Assembly: GCA_963555705.1 (NCBI GenBank)
Contig: OY743184.1
Location: 21,627,859-21,691,858 of the forward strand
Reading direction: 5' to 3'
Source: Ligustrum vulgare
Taxonomy: Eukaryota; Streptophyta; Magnoliopsida; Lamiales; Oleaceae
Length of the DNA: 64,000 bases
The notes under the pieces are model-generated. The model worked only from the letters and a program-made list of their open reading frames with translations. It made no database searches and was not told where the DNA came from. Both the position numbers and the translations under genes were made by a program. Below are positions 33,170 through 44,388 of this stretch, one piece after another. The stretch's first letter is position 1, and every line of letters begins with the position of its first letter.

Positions 33170-35479
33170 ATGAGTGTCAATTTGCGATTCATTGTCTCGT
33201 ATGGCGGAGAGTTTGTCAACGTAGATGATGAATGGAAGTTGCATGGGAACAAGATTACATCTATTGTAGTGCCTAGCAATATCACGGTGGAAGGACTAAT
33301 TGAACGGTTGAATGTGAAGCTCCCACCTACTAATGTTTATAGTGACATGTTATTGCAATTCAAGGTGCTTAACATGAACATACCACCGGCCGAAATTCGG
33401 GAAGAGGAAGATTTGAATTGGTACTTAATCATTCACAGAGAAACAGCTCTATGTGTTACTGCTGTCGAAACACCCGCTCGTATAGTGGATGCAGCTATGG
33501 ACATTAGTTGCCAACAAAATCAGTGACATGCGTGAGTTGAATTTACACCCGCAGACGTAACCATGGTGGAGCATATAGTTACTGAGACGAATGAGAATGC
33601 AACGGCCAATATTATCTGTGATGTATTTGAAGACACTACGGATGATAATGTAGATATTCCCTTTGTTGTGTCAGAAAATGTGGACAATGATATACTGAGT
33701 GCGGATTCTCTATCTGCACCTAACTCCACAAACGGGGATATGCACGATGGGGTAGAGCATGTAGACACTTCCGATCTTGCATCTAATGAAATTTTTATGA
33801 ACAAGAGCCAGTTGTATAAAAAACTGCGACTTCTTGCTTTGAGGGAGAAATTTCAGCTTCGGGTTCAGAGATCTTGGAATGTATTACATGTTTTTTGTAT
33901 CGACCGTAACTGTAAGTGGATGTTACGGGCATCGGCCATTAAAGGGTCAGGTATCTTCATGATTCGAAAATTCTGTGACTTGCATACGTGTTCTGTGGAC
34001 TGCCACCGGCACGCTGTTAAACATGCTACAAGTTTGATAGTGGCCAAACAATTTAATTGTATATTAAATGACCCCAACACGCCATATGCTCCTAAGGTAA
34101 TTGTCCGCGACGTGGAACGTGAAATCGACGTACAGATTAGTTATATCAAGGCCCGAAGGACAAAGGAAGCAGCTCTACATTCGTTGAGGGGAACACCTGA
34201 GGAGAACTTCCAAAAACTTGCCTCATATTTCCATGTTCTAGGTGAGAAAAACCAAGGAACTATTACGCACATAGAAATTGATTCAAGCAACAAGTTTCAC
34301 AACTTCTTCTTGGCTTTTGGTGCAAGCATACGTAGATATTTGCACTTCCTCCATCTTGTAATCTACATCGATGGTAGTCACTTGAGAGATCCCTACAAAG
34401 GAACCCTTCTACTAGCAACTGCTCAGGATGGGAATAACCAAATATATCTATTAGCTTGGGGTGTTGTGGACAGGGAAACAAAGTCATGGAATTGGTTCTT
34501 GTCCAAGTTGAAGGACCTCATAGGAGACTCCGAGCATCAGGTATTTGTATCTGATAGGAAAAAAATATTGAGAAGGCAATCACCAATTTGTTTCCTCTGT
34601 CTTATCACGGTTGTTGCGTGTGACATATTGAAAAGAATTTAATTCAGCGATATAGTAATGCTAGCGCAACTTTTCTATTCAAAAAAACCGCCACAACGTA
34701 TCAACTAGAAGAATTTGACAGGCTAATGGGACAGATAAGAACGGTTAGTCCGCATATAGCGTCCTACTTGGAGAAAGTTGGGTTTGCATTTTGGTCTCGA
34801 GCACATTTCACCGGGAATCGATACAACATTATGACCAACAACAATGCAGAAAGTTTGAATGCAATGTTGAGACATGCACGTGGCTTACCCCATCACATGT
34901 CTAGTAGAACACATTCGTAGTACGATGCAAAGGTAGTTTTATGATCGCCGTTTACCCTTATCACAATGTACTACACAACTAACTACGAGGATGGAGGAAG
35001 AGTTACACATAGCTTTTGAATCCGGTACAAGATTGTGGGCACTTGAGCTGACTGAGAACCTGACTCAAGTTGGTATACCTACTGAGACTCACCTCGTTGA
35101 TTTTGAGGAAAAAACTTGCACGTGTGGAGAATTTCAAGTACACCTTATGCCATGCTCCCATGCAACCCGTGCAGCTTGTTCACGGGGTAGGTCTCTCTAT
35201 GATCTTTGCTCCCATTATTACATAGCCGAGAACTGGAGATGTGCATATGCGGAGGCAATCTATCCAGTGGGTAATGAAGTTGAGTGGAATGTGCCGTCAC
35301 ATATTCGTGCGGTGTAAATATTTCCACCAAATGTATGTCGACCGCCAGGAAGGCTACCAACACAACGAAAGTGCTCACGTTTCGAGGCAACCCTGCAAGT
35401 GAGAAAATGTTCGAGATGTGGACGAGTTGGGTACAACCGTGCGACATGCACAAATCCAATTGGGGGAACCCATGCTTAA
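33170..35479 (+). pseudogene. MULE transposase (MURA/FAR1-like), inactivated
   Basis: Catalyses cut-and-paste transposition of Mutator-like elements. I take the ATG at 33170 (MSVNLRFIVSYGGEF). Domains: N-terminal MuDR region; a FAR1/WRKY-GCM1-type zinc region (MNKSQLYKKLRLLALREKFQ ... CKWMLRASAI ... CDLHTC); DDE core with Asp in YIDGSHL, Asp in VFVSDR and Glu in NNNAESLNAML; SWIM finger CTCGEFQVHLMPCSH; and a C-terminal knuckle CSRCGRVGYNRATC in which the expected His is Tyr. It ends at the TAA 35477-35479. Disruptions: two in-frame TGAs at 33524 and 33533, a frameshift at about 34555, a TGA in place of a residue at about 34618, a frameshift before 34920, TAG near 34950 and a TAA after SHIRAV. 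The catalytic triad is still readable. Confidence 0.93.
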
Positions 35480-36008
35480 TTCGGTACATTCGTGTTGTGT
35501 AATTCAATAAGGCCTATTTAGATATGCACTCTAGCACTATTGTAGGGAGATACAAGCTGTATGAAGTTATAACACCTGTGTCATTTTCGTACCCAGATCT
35601 GTACTTATCATGTTATACTTCTGTTGTAATCAACTGTCGATTCCGACTGATATGTTCTGTAATTACCGACAATTTTACATTGTGTACATTATACTTTCCC
35701 TAACATCAACACATTGTCATGGCACTGGCCATACGAAAATTATAAATGATTCACTAAAAAAACAGCATATGCGTTCATCAAGGTCGAAAACACAAAAACC
35801 CATATATTTCTAGAAAGCCATTGTGGACTCCGATAGATGAGCACTGTAATTCCCGACGCTTATAATAGCCGTGTATGTGATGTTTCCAACCGTGAACAAA
35901 ACTGGAATGGCACTGTCCACACAAATATTCGAAAAAGGATTCTACTACACTACATTAACATAACAACGTAAAATATTATTTTAGTCCAAGGACAGCTAGA
36001 AAACTCAT
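35480..36008. other. Spacer between the convergent MULE genes
   Basis: Includes the end of the transposase region and a Cys/Tyr-rich non-coding stretch. No Ulp1 protease domain was found here, where the antisense gene might have continued. Confidence 0.4.
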
Positions 36009-37770
36009 TCAGTAATCATCAACAACGGACTCATCACTTGCATTCCCTTGATTTACCTCCTCATCCAAACTAATTATGATTACTTCTTGCGGAGGATATG
36101 ATTGTGCCTCTTCCGAACTCCCCGCTTCATCGACGTAAGGAACCATGTAATTGAAGACCTCCTCTACAATCTCTTCATAAGGAAGTGCAAACGGGCTGAC
36201 GACTTCATCCAAGTCGGGAAAGGGAATAGGCTGTATAGTTGACCGAGATATCACAGGAGGGACATCATCATCGTCGGACTCTATGATAATAGGGAAAAGG
36301 GGAGAAGAGCCCGGAATTGGTGGGGAGTCCGTCACATCCTCTATGACAATAGGGAACATGGGAGAAGAACCTGGAATTGGTGGAGAGTCATTCACATTTC
36401 CATTGACCATATTAGAGCTAGAGGCAACCATAAGTGATATTCAACGTGCTGTAGATAGAGTGATGTGTTTTAAACAAAAGTTGACCTTTTTATAGAAGTT
36501 CAATGCATATGGTTTTGATAAGTTAATGTTGTCAACCACCTAAAAAGTCAATTATAATTGTCAACTACCTGAAAGCAAAATAAATGTCATAGTACTTAAC
36601 CACAGCAAATTTCTTGCATCAACACTCCTTCAGTCACACTTCATTGATCGACTGACAATGTAGATGACAAATATTCATTTTGGTCAGTTTAGGTTGTAAA
36701 TGTTATTTAAAGCAAAAGTATTACCTGCTGCTGCAGTTTCTTCTGTTGGCACTGGTGTATCTTCAAATGTCTCACCGTCTCGAATGGGTTGACGGCTCAT
36801 TCCTTGGACTTCAACATACTCTTTCAATTATTGAAGTTGCTGAGCTATGAACTTCTGTAGCTCCTCCTTAAGAAGAATGCAAGAGGACTCCATCCTCGTA
36901 CCACTTGCCCGTACCTCGGTTCCCAGCCTATTCACAAGCCTATCCATTGCTTGGAACTTGGAAATCACAGTGTCATTCAATCCTCGCACTCTCTCATCGA
37001 CCTGATGCTGAATATCCTTGAAGCCATCCATTATTATTGCCCTCTCCATCTCCAATTTCAAATTGAATTTTTTTTTTCTTGCGCCATATATCATCTCGGG
37101 AAAGTGGGGTTGTTGATGTCGATGGTTCGTTATGAGATGTGCTTGGGATGGATTGGTTATGAACAGGTGTGGACTCGAAGGCGCCAGTGCAAACATTTTC
37201 AAACCCTGTTTCTGTGTCATGCCTTGCACTGAACAAAAATGTTTTACTATCATGCCCACTAGATTCCCCTCCCTCGCCTATCTCGTTCCCACTAGACCCT
37301 GCATTGGAATCTTCAGAATCCGCAGAACCACTCCTCGTATCCTGCTCTTCTTACCTAATATTTTTGCTAGATGCATCCTCAGACGCCTCAGTTGCAATAT
37401 TCTCTTCGACATCACATTGGGGAAAGTCCATGTTCAACGCTAAATCATCAAGTAATTGCACAGCATTGTCTTCCAATGGAACTAGTGTGCTGATGTATGT
37501 ACTAGTTTGCTCATCTGTCAAAAATTTTAGAGTGGCATAGACTTGAAGCTGTAATAGTAACGTAAAATAGTTTATGTTTTCATATACAAAGTACTGTCAA
37601 AACAATTATATTTTAATCAATCGATTAAAACCACAATATTACTGGAGTATTCTTGAAAAATGTCTCGTAGGTGCGTTGTTGTGGCTGCTTCGTAGCTGTC
37701 CAACTAAGAATTCGTGGCGTCCGAATTCCTAGACGCTCGGCAAAGCGTTCACCTAGTTCAGGGATAACCT
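36009..37770 (-). pseudogene. Antisense MULE gene resembling DUF1985/Ulp1-associated proteins, C-terminal part
   Basis: On the minus strand: QAYEVIPELGERFAERLG and TPRILSWTATKQPQQRTYE (compare the AFEAIPYLG...RMxxWS block of DUF1985 proteins), then LTDEQTSTYISTLVPLEDNA, an acidic Ser/Glu linker, and a coiled-coil-like block (ERAIIMDGFKDIQHQVDERV ... GLNDTVISKFQAMDRLVNRL). Splicing is likely: donor cagcag|gtaatac near 36725, acceptor tctatctacag near 36450. The final part has a duplicated unit DSPPIPGSSP(M/L)FPI(V/I)IE and ends VVDDY at a TGA (36011-36009). A frameshift lies in an A-run near 37075. No Cys-protease catalytic domain was found, so the Ulp1 part is lost or absent. The N-terminal side is cut by the Athila LTR at 37779. 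Confidence 0.5.
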
Positions 37771-37778
37771 CGTATGCC

Positions 37779-39469
37779 TGTTGAGTGCATTTCACATGCA
37801 TATTTCATATATTTTTTGTGATACTTTTTGAGTAATTTGGACAAATACCTACTGAATTGTGCATATTTTGTGGTTAAATAGGTTCAACATTCAAATACAT
37901 GAAGAAAACACAAGAAAGAAGATAAATGGATGAATAGTTGAAGAAATTGAGGAGAAAAGAGTCAAATCCTTCAAAGAGTCAAAGTTGGGGACCAAATTGT
38001 CACTTTTGAAAACTTGTGGATCGCATGTGCAATTGATCAAAGGACTAAAAAGTTGTGGATCGCATGTGCAATTGATCAAAGGACTAAATTGCAAGTTTCC
38101 AAAGTTGACAGACTCAAATGCACTTTTGGAAGGGCTCAATTGAAAGAAATCGAAAACTTTGGGGACCAAGTTGATCTACATTGAAAGTTGGAGGACCCAA
38201 TTGCAAATCATTAAAGGACAGAGCTGCCAGGTGAACAACGGGATCGGAACCACGGGATCGCGTGGCTCTAACAAGTCACGTTCGCGAACTAGGCCAAAAA
38301 TCCAACCCGAGAGATTTCGGTCCAACCACGCGATCACGAGGCATTCAGCCACGCGATCGCGTGGTCAAAAATTTGAACTGAATTCTGGTGCGACCCAGTT
38401 CGGCCCAAACGCTGAGGATGTGGGTTTACGCAATTTTTGGGTATTTTTGGATGATTTGGCTAGGGTTTCACTACTTTTGACTCCATTTTTTCACTCCAAA
38501 AACATTTTCTCTCTTTTGTTCTTCATTTTTCTTGCTTTCTTTTGTCATTTCCTCTTGTAATTAGTTAGTATAGTTGATGAATGTTGATTGAGAGGAGAAA
38601 TACCCATGCCATTGTAGAAGAATATTGATATTTAGAAGCAAGAATCATTGGTTAAGGGAAGTATTTATTGCTCAATCCCTATATTTCTCTATTTACTGTA
38701 ATCCATTGTTGAAATGATGTATTTAATTCTTGAATTTTGTTGTTATTTCATCATGGGCTAAACTATTTTGTATTGGGATAATTGATGTAGCTTGACCTAG
38801 CTTAGTTGATTTTAATGCTTGTATTAAGAATTTAGGATTTTTATTATCTTGTGCATTTATTGTTATATTTATTGACTTGCATTTATTGTGGCCACATTAA
38901 TGCTTGGATTTCATGGGATGTGCAATTATTGAGAAATTGTTGTGTATTCTAGATCAAGTCAATATTTGCTCTAGGTTCTTGTTTAGGATAGAGATATACC
39001 TAAAACCCTAGATGATCTATTGAGTTATTTTCACAAAGGTTTAATGCAATTGGTGTGTTTTTAATCGACATAGAGATATAGTAGGTTAATTCCACTAATT
39101 AGGGTTGATTTCACTCGAGAGAGGTAATTGGCTATGCTTGGAAAATCGGGTCTAACATGATTAATAAATTGCATTTCTATTTGCTTGTTGAGAATTCAAT
39201 TAGGTAATGGTCAAGTGGAATCAAGAATACCAACACTCCTTCATTATCAAGTCATCACCATTTTTCTAGTGTTTATTTATAATTGTGATTTAAATTCTAG
39301 TACTAGAACTTTCCCAATACAAACTTTATTTTGTGTGTTTCTTGTTAAAATGGATTGAACTAGAATGTAGTCGAAATAGACAATCCTTGTGGGATCGATA
39401 AACCGGACTCATTTAGTCCACTATTACTTGTAAGTGATACGTGCACTTGCGGTGTGTTTCTACCGAACA
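37779..39469 (+). mobile_element. Athila 5' LTR, 1691 bp
   Basis: Starts TGTTGAGTGCATTTCAC and ends taccgaaca just before the primer site. A 39-bp unit beginning ttgtggatcgcatgtgc is duplicated here (38014-38049 and 38053-38088) but single in the 3' LTR. Copies of the palindrome CCACGCGATCGCGTGG occur at 38250 (one mismatch), 38326 (degenerate) and 38349 (perfect). Confidence 0.9.
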
Positions 39470-39475
39470 AGTTTT

Positions 39476-39493
39476 TGGCGCCGTTGTCGGGGA
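39476..39493 (+). promoter_or_regulatory. Primer-binding site, Asp tRNA type
   Basis: TGGCGCCGTTGTCGGGGA lies seven bases after the LTR end. It is complementary to the 3' end of plant Asp tRNA with one difference; Athila-like elements use this primer. Confidence 0.9.
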
Positions 39494-39633
39494 TTGTTTC
39501 TATTTAAATTACATTTTGGTTGATATTAATTTTGACTATTAGTTACTTTTGTTTCTTGTACAAATTTTCTTTTTTTTTGTTTTGTGTAAGAAATCTTCTA
39601 ATTTCTTGTGTTGTTCTAGGTTGTTAATTGTGC

Positions 39634-42027
39634 ATGCGTCGAAATAGAAGTCTTGATCTAGTTGAAATAGATCCGGATATCGAGGGAACTTTTTGACGTA
39701 GGTTAAGGGAATAATGGAAAACTAGGAGACAACTTCTTACTGGGATGGAAGGAGAAAGAGTTAACATTGAGCTTAATGCTCCAGCTACAATTCCTCCAAG
39801 GGGTGGAATCCCACCCGGTTTTGACCCTTAAGCGGCTAGAGTTCAGGAGCCCGTTGTTAATGAAGAAGACATGCTTTTTGGAGACTTCATTAATCCTCCT
39901 ATTGTCGAGAATCAATCAAGCATTGTCTATCCCTCCTACAATCATTCAAATTTTCAATTTCGACCGGATGTCATCAATTTGTTCTCCAACACTATCTCAT
40001 TCTATGGGAGGATCGATGAAAATCCACACGCCCATGTGGTATGTTTCCTAGAGATTTGTAGCAAGTTCAAGTATGAGGGTGTGAATGTGGAGGCAATCCG
40101 GATGAGGTTATTTGTACACACTTTGAAAGACAAAGCAAGAGAATGGCTTGATACTTTGCCTCCGGGGCTCATCACTACTTGGGTAGAGTTTGTCCAAAGA
40201 TTCACTACAAAATTTTTCCCACCATCTAGAGTTGCTAAACTCAAGCATGATATTACTACATTTCAACAATTCGAGATGGAGAGCTTTCATGAAGCTTGGG
40301 AGAGATTCAAGGATATGCTTAGGAAGTGCCTAAATCGTGGGATTAAATTGGGACAACAAGTCAACCATTTCTATGCCGGGTTAACTCCTCCTTGCCGTTC
40401 AAATGTGGATTCATCATCTAATGGATCCATCAAGACAAAGAGCATTCGGGAGGCTTATGACTTGTTTGAGATCATGAGTGAACAAAGTGCAATGTATCGT
40501 GATAGAAGTGCACCAAGGAGTTCTAGTGGTGCACGTGGGGGTGATGATTATACATTTGTCTTGTCAAAGATTGATTCCTTAGCCAAGAAATTGGAAGGGT
40601 TATCTACTTCAACCTCTCAGCCCGTCAACATGGTTCAAGTCCCTCCGGTATGTGATATATGTGGGGCTAATCATCAAAGCTCTATGTGTCCATTGGTGGC
40701 AAGTGGTTCTTCATCTACTGAGCAAGTTGCTTAAGCTCAAAATTTCCAACGCCAAGGGTTCAATCTATATGCTCCTACATACAATCCCAGTTGGAGAAAT
40801 CATCCAAATCTATCTTATGGCAACAGTCACAATGTGTTGAATCCAAAGCCACAAGAAAAGAAAGAGGGATGGGAAGAGGCTATCACCAAGCTAGAAAATC
40901 ATCAATTGCAATATCAAGAACGCAATTATGCCTCTTTGAAAAATTTGGAGAATCAAGTGGGTCAAATAGCAAAAATTCTCTCGGAAAGGCAACAAGGAGC
41001 TTTGCCTAGCAACACCGAGACAAATCCTAGGGAGAATGTTCAAGCTATTACAACAAGGAGTGGGGTGCAATTGTTCGAGATCACGACACCACAACCAACA
41101 ACTCAATCAAACAATGCTCCCACGGAAGATAATGAGCCTATTCAAGCACCCGAAAAGGTTGTTGAAATGCTCAAAGAGGTTGAGCTGGAAGCATCCACAT
41201 CAAAGGTCCCAACACCGATCAAAGCTTATGTGCATCCTATCCCCTTTCCTCAAAGGTTACAAAAGCAAAAGCTCGACAGTCAATTTGGCAAATTTTTGGA
41301 AGTGTTTAAGAAGCTACACATCCACATTCCTTTTGTCGATGCATTAGCTCAAATGTCAAGCTATGCCAAGTTCATGAAGGATATTCTATTCAACAAAAGA
41401 AGGCTTGAAGAGCATGAAACGGTGATGCTAACTGAGGAATGTAGTGCGATCATTCAAAACAAGCTTCCTCCAAAAATTAAAGATGTAGGGAGTTTTACTA
41501 TTCCATGCACTATTGGCGATGTTAATTTTAGTAAAGCTTTATGTGATCTTGGTGTTAGCATTAATTTCATGCATTTGTCCATTTTTAGGAAATTGGAATT
41601 GAGGGAAGCTAAAGCAACCATCGTGTCTCTACAATTGGAGGATAGGTCCATCAAATATCCTCGGGGGATCATTGAGGATGTTCTTGTGAAGGTGGATAAA
41701 TTCATCTTTTCGGCGGATTTCATTATTCTAGACATGGAGGAAGATCATGACATTCCAATCATATTGGGAAGGCCATTTTTAGCAACCGGGAGGACTCTTA
41801 TTGATGTACAAGAGGGGCAATTGATATTGAGGGTGCAAGATGAGCAAGTCACCTTCAATGTGTTGAAGGCCATTAAATACCCCTCGGAGTTCAACTCATA
41901 TTTTTGGGTGGATGTAATTGATCATCTAGTGGTAAACTCCTTCAACCGTGGGATTTCTAAGGATCCATTGGAGTCTTGCATTGCCCACTCTTTGACTATT
42001 GAGGATGATGATCATGAAGTCGAATAA
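39634..42027 (+). pseudogene. Athila gag-protease
   Basis: The likely start is the ATG at 39634 (MRRNRSLDLVEIDPDIEG), soon followed by stops. The long frame opens after 39830. Gag core: FRPDVINLFSNTISFYGR, MRLFVHTLKDKAREWLDTL, VEFVQRFTTKFFPPSRVAKL, ESFHEAWERFKDMLRKC. A knuckle CDICGANHQSSMC has CX2CX3HX4C spacing. One in-frame TAA at 40732 separates gag from the protease frame (same reading frame), which holds the linker, IPCTIGDVNFSKALCDLG (active-site Asp; usually DLGASIN, here DLGVSIN), and IPIILGRPFLATGRTLIDVQ. Ends at TAA 42025-42027. One to a few point changes from intact. Confidence 0.92.
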
Positions 42028-42090
42028 ATGGCTCATTACTTGGAGGCATCACCATAATATCAACACAAGAGGGGCCCCTACTTTGAGGAG

Positions 42091-43600
42091 TTGAAAAAGA
42101 GTTCTTCACCGCCCCTACCATCTCTCGAGAAGGCACCCACCCTCGAGCAAAAGTCTCTTCCTTCTCATTTAAGGTATGCTTACTTGGGGGAATCTTCTAC
42201 CCTTCCGGTCATTATTTCTAATTTATTGAATGAAGTGGAGGAAGATAAATTGCTTCGGGTATTGAGGGAGCACAAGGAGGCTATTGGATGGACCATCTCG
42301 GATATTCGAGGTATTTGCCCTTCGTTATGCATGCATAAGATTCTTATGGAGGATGATTTCAAACCTTCGGTGGAGCATCAACGTCGGTTAAATCATAACA
42401 TGAAGGAAGTGGTAAGAGCCGAAGTGGTGAAGTGGCTTAATGCGGGTATTATCTATCCAATCTCGGATAGTGCATGGGTGAGTCCGGTGCAAATAGTGCC
42501 AAAGAAAGGAGGTGTTACCGTGGTTGAGAATGAAAATAATGAGCTTATTCCAACAAGGCCAGGACGGGGTGGAGAGTTTGCATTGATTATCGCAAGCTCA
42601 ACAACGCTACTAGGAAGGATCATTTTCCCCTTTCGTTCATTGATCAAATGCTTGAGCGATTGGCGGGTCACTCTCATTATTGCTTCATAGATGGGTATTC
42701 GGGCTATAATCAAATTCCTATAGCCCCGGAGGATCAAGAGAAGACAACATTCACATGCCCATATGGAACTTTTGCATATAGGAGGATGCCCTTCGGTCTT
42801 TGCAATGCCCCCGCCACTTTCCAACGGTGCATGATGGCTATCTTCTCCGACATGGTGGAGGAATTTATTGAGGTATTTATGGACGACTTCTCGATTTTTG
42901 GTACTTCATTTGATGATTGTTTGAATAATTTGAGAATGGTGCTAAAAAGATGAAAGGATACCAATTTAGTGTTAAATTGAGAAAATGTCATTTCATGGTT
43001 CGAGAGGGGATAGTTCTTGGGCACTGAATTTCAAGTAAGGGGATTGAGGTTGATAAGACAAAAATTCAAGTTATTGAAAAATTACCTCTCCCAACCTTGG
43101 TAAAGGGCATAAGAAACTTCTTGGGGCATGCGGGATTTTATAGGAGATTCATCAAGGACTTCTCAAAAATCACAAAGTCACTTTGTTCTTTGCTTGAGAA
43201 GAGTGCCACATTTTGATTTCTCTAAAGAGTGTCTTCAAACTTTTAACACTCTTAAAGAGGAACTCATCACGGCACCTATTATTGTGGCTCCGGATTGGAG
43301 TTTGCCTTTTGAGCTTATGTGTGATGCAAGTGATTATGCCATGGGGGCGGTGTTGGGGCAAAGGAAGGAACAAATCATGCATGTCATCTACTATGCTAGT
43401 AGAACATTGACCGATGCTCAATTGAATTATGCTACTACCGAGAAGGAAATGCTAGCGGTGGTCTTTGCTTTTGATAAGTTTCGGTCATATCTTATTGGCT
43501 CCAAGGTGATTGTGTATACCGACCACTCGGCCCTCAAGTATTTGTTGGCAAAGAAAGATGCTAAGCCGTGGTTAGTTAGATGGGTTCTTCTTCTCCAAGA
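42091..43600 (+). pseudogene. Athila reverse transcriptase and RNase H (5' part)
   Basis: Copies element RNA into DNA. In order: AGIIYPISDSAWVSPVQIVP, a frameshift near 42560 so that CIDYRKLNNATRKDHFPLSF and the following part continue in another frame, GYSGYNQIPIAPEDQEKTTF, MPFGLCNAPATFQRCM and the catalytic FMDDF (Asp-Asp at 42882-42887). A TGA follows at about 42951, and another frameshift near 43130 in the connection region ([17 protein letters not shown]). RNase [32 protein letters not shown] and [12 protein letters not shown] carry its acidic residues. The frame is cut at LLLQEF by the solo LTR and rejoins at DLEIRDKKGTENLVADHLSR after it. Confidence 0.92.
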
Positions 43601-43605
43601 GTTTG

Positions 43606-44388
43606 TGATGTGATCCAGACCACGGATACAAGCCCGCACAAAGATCCGTTGAAGATCAAAGGAGGACCGATGACTCGATTGCAAGCAAAGAGGGCCAAGG
43701 AAGCAATGGACAAGTTAGTTCAAGAAAAAATGGCCAAAACAATGTTCGTGTCATCGAAAGAAGCAAGTTTCATGTTGGGACCGAGCCAAAAGACGAGTGG
43801 ATCAACCTCATCCAAGCCGTCGAAGAAGATTGCCAAAATTTGGGAATTACGGCCGTAATTCAACATTCTCACGGCCGTAATCAACGTTCTGCTTAAAACT
43901 GAATTTTTGAATAAATTAAGGTTTACGGCCGTAAGAGTGATTCAGAAACAGGGTTACGGCCGTAAGAAAATCAGTCACGGCCGTAAAACCGATTACGCTT
44001 AAATTTAGGTTTATTTTATTTCCATAATTTTAGGTAGTTGTTTCCTTATTTAATTAGAACTCTTTAACCTAGTTTTGACCCTATATATAGGGATGTAATT
44101 TTCATTATTCAGGAGACAACTTGGATATATTAATTGAGAGGCAAATTGCTTTCACATTCTTATTCTTTATTGAATAAAATCCGAACTTGCGAGTTAATTC
44201 TTGTTTGTTCAATTCTTGGGTGAGATTTATCTTCATTGTGATCAAGAGGTCAACATATCAATTGATTGTGTTGGTTGCTTGATTCAATTAATTTGAATCA
44301 ATCTCTAAATCGTGATTTATTGGCGTTCTTGGGTCGATTCCAATAATTTGTGGGTTGCGTAGCTACAATTGCTACGTGGTTTGCATCA
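43606..44388 (+). mobile_element. Solo LTR of the TGATG family, 783 bp
   Basis: Begins TGATGTGATCCAGACC and ends TTTGCATCA. A perfect 5-bp duplication gtttg flanks it (43601-43605 and 44389-44393). Removing it with one duplication copy restores the RNase H frame exactly. The TATA box is ctatatatag at 44081. The 5' half has five copies of TTACGGCCGTAA or TCACGGCCGTAA (43847, 43869, 43923, 43954, 43975). Same family as the LTRs at 14012 and 16255. Confidence 0.95.

Larger units (their letters stand above)
32240..37778 (+). mobile_element. MULE with transposase and antisense accessory gene, right side cut by an Athila element
   Basis: The extent is inferred from the MURA-like pseudogene and the divergent gene to its right. 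A candidate left terminus is gggacatttgcacgg near 32266, but no matching right TIR or 9-bp TSD could be identified because the Athila insertion at 37779 and its broken right end (48898) disrupt that side. Confidence 0.5.

Noticed and set aside
33520..33804. Minus-strand ORF opposite the MULE transposase
   Set aside because: Shadow of the coding strand; Ser/Thr-rich without domain.
35145..35507. Minus-strand 120-codon ORF
   Set aside because: Antisense of the SWIM and knuckle region of the MULE transposase.
42648..42953. Endogenous pararetrovirus reverse transcriptase
   Set aside because: Flanked by Athila gag-protease and integrase, LTRs and an Asp primer site; no movement-protein or coat-type sequence seen.
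43847..43986. CRISPR-like array
   Set aside because: Repeats are 12-bp palindromes with irregular spacing in a plant LTR; no cas genes and the wrong organism type.
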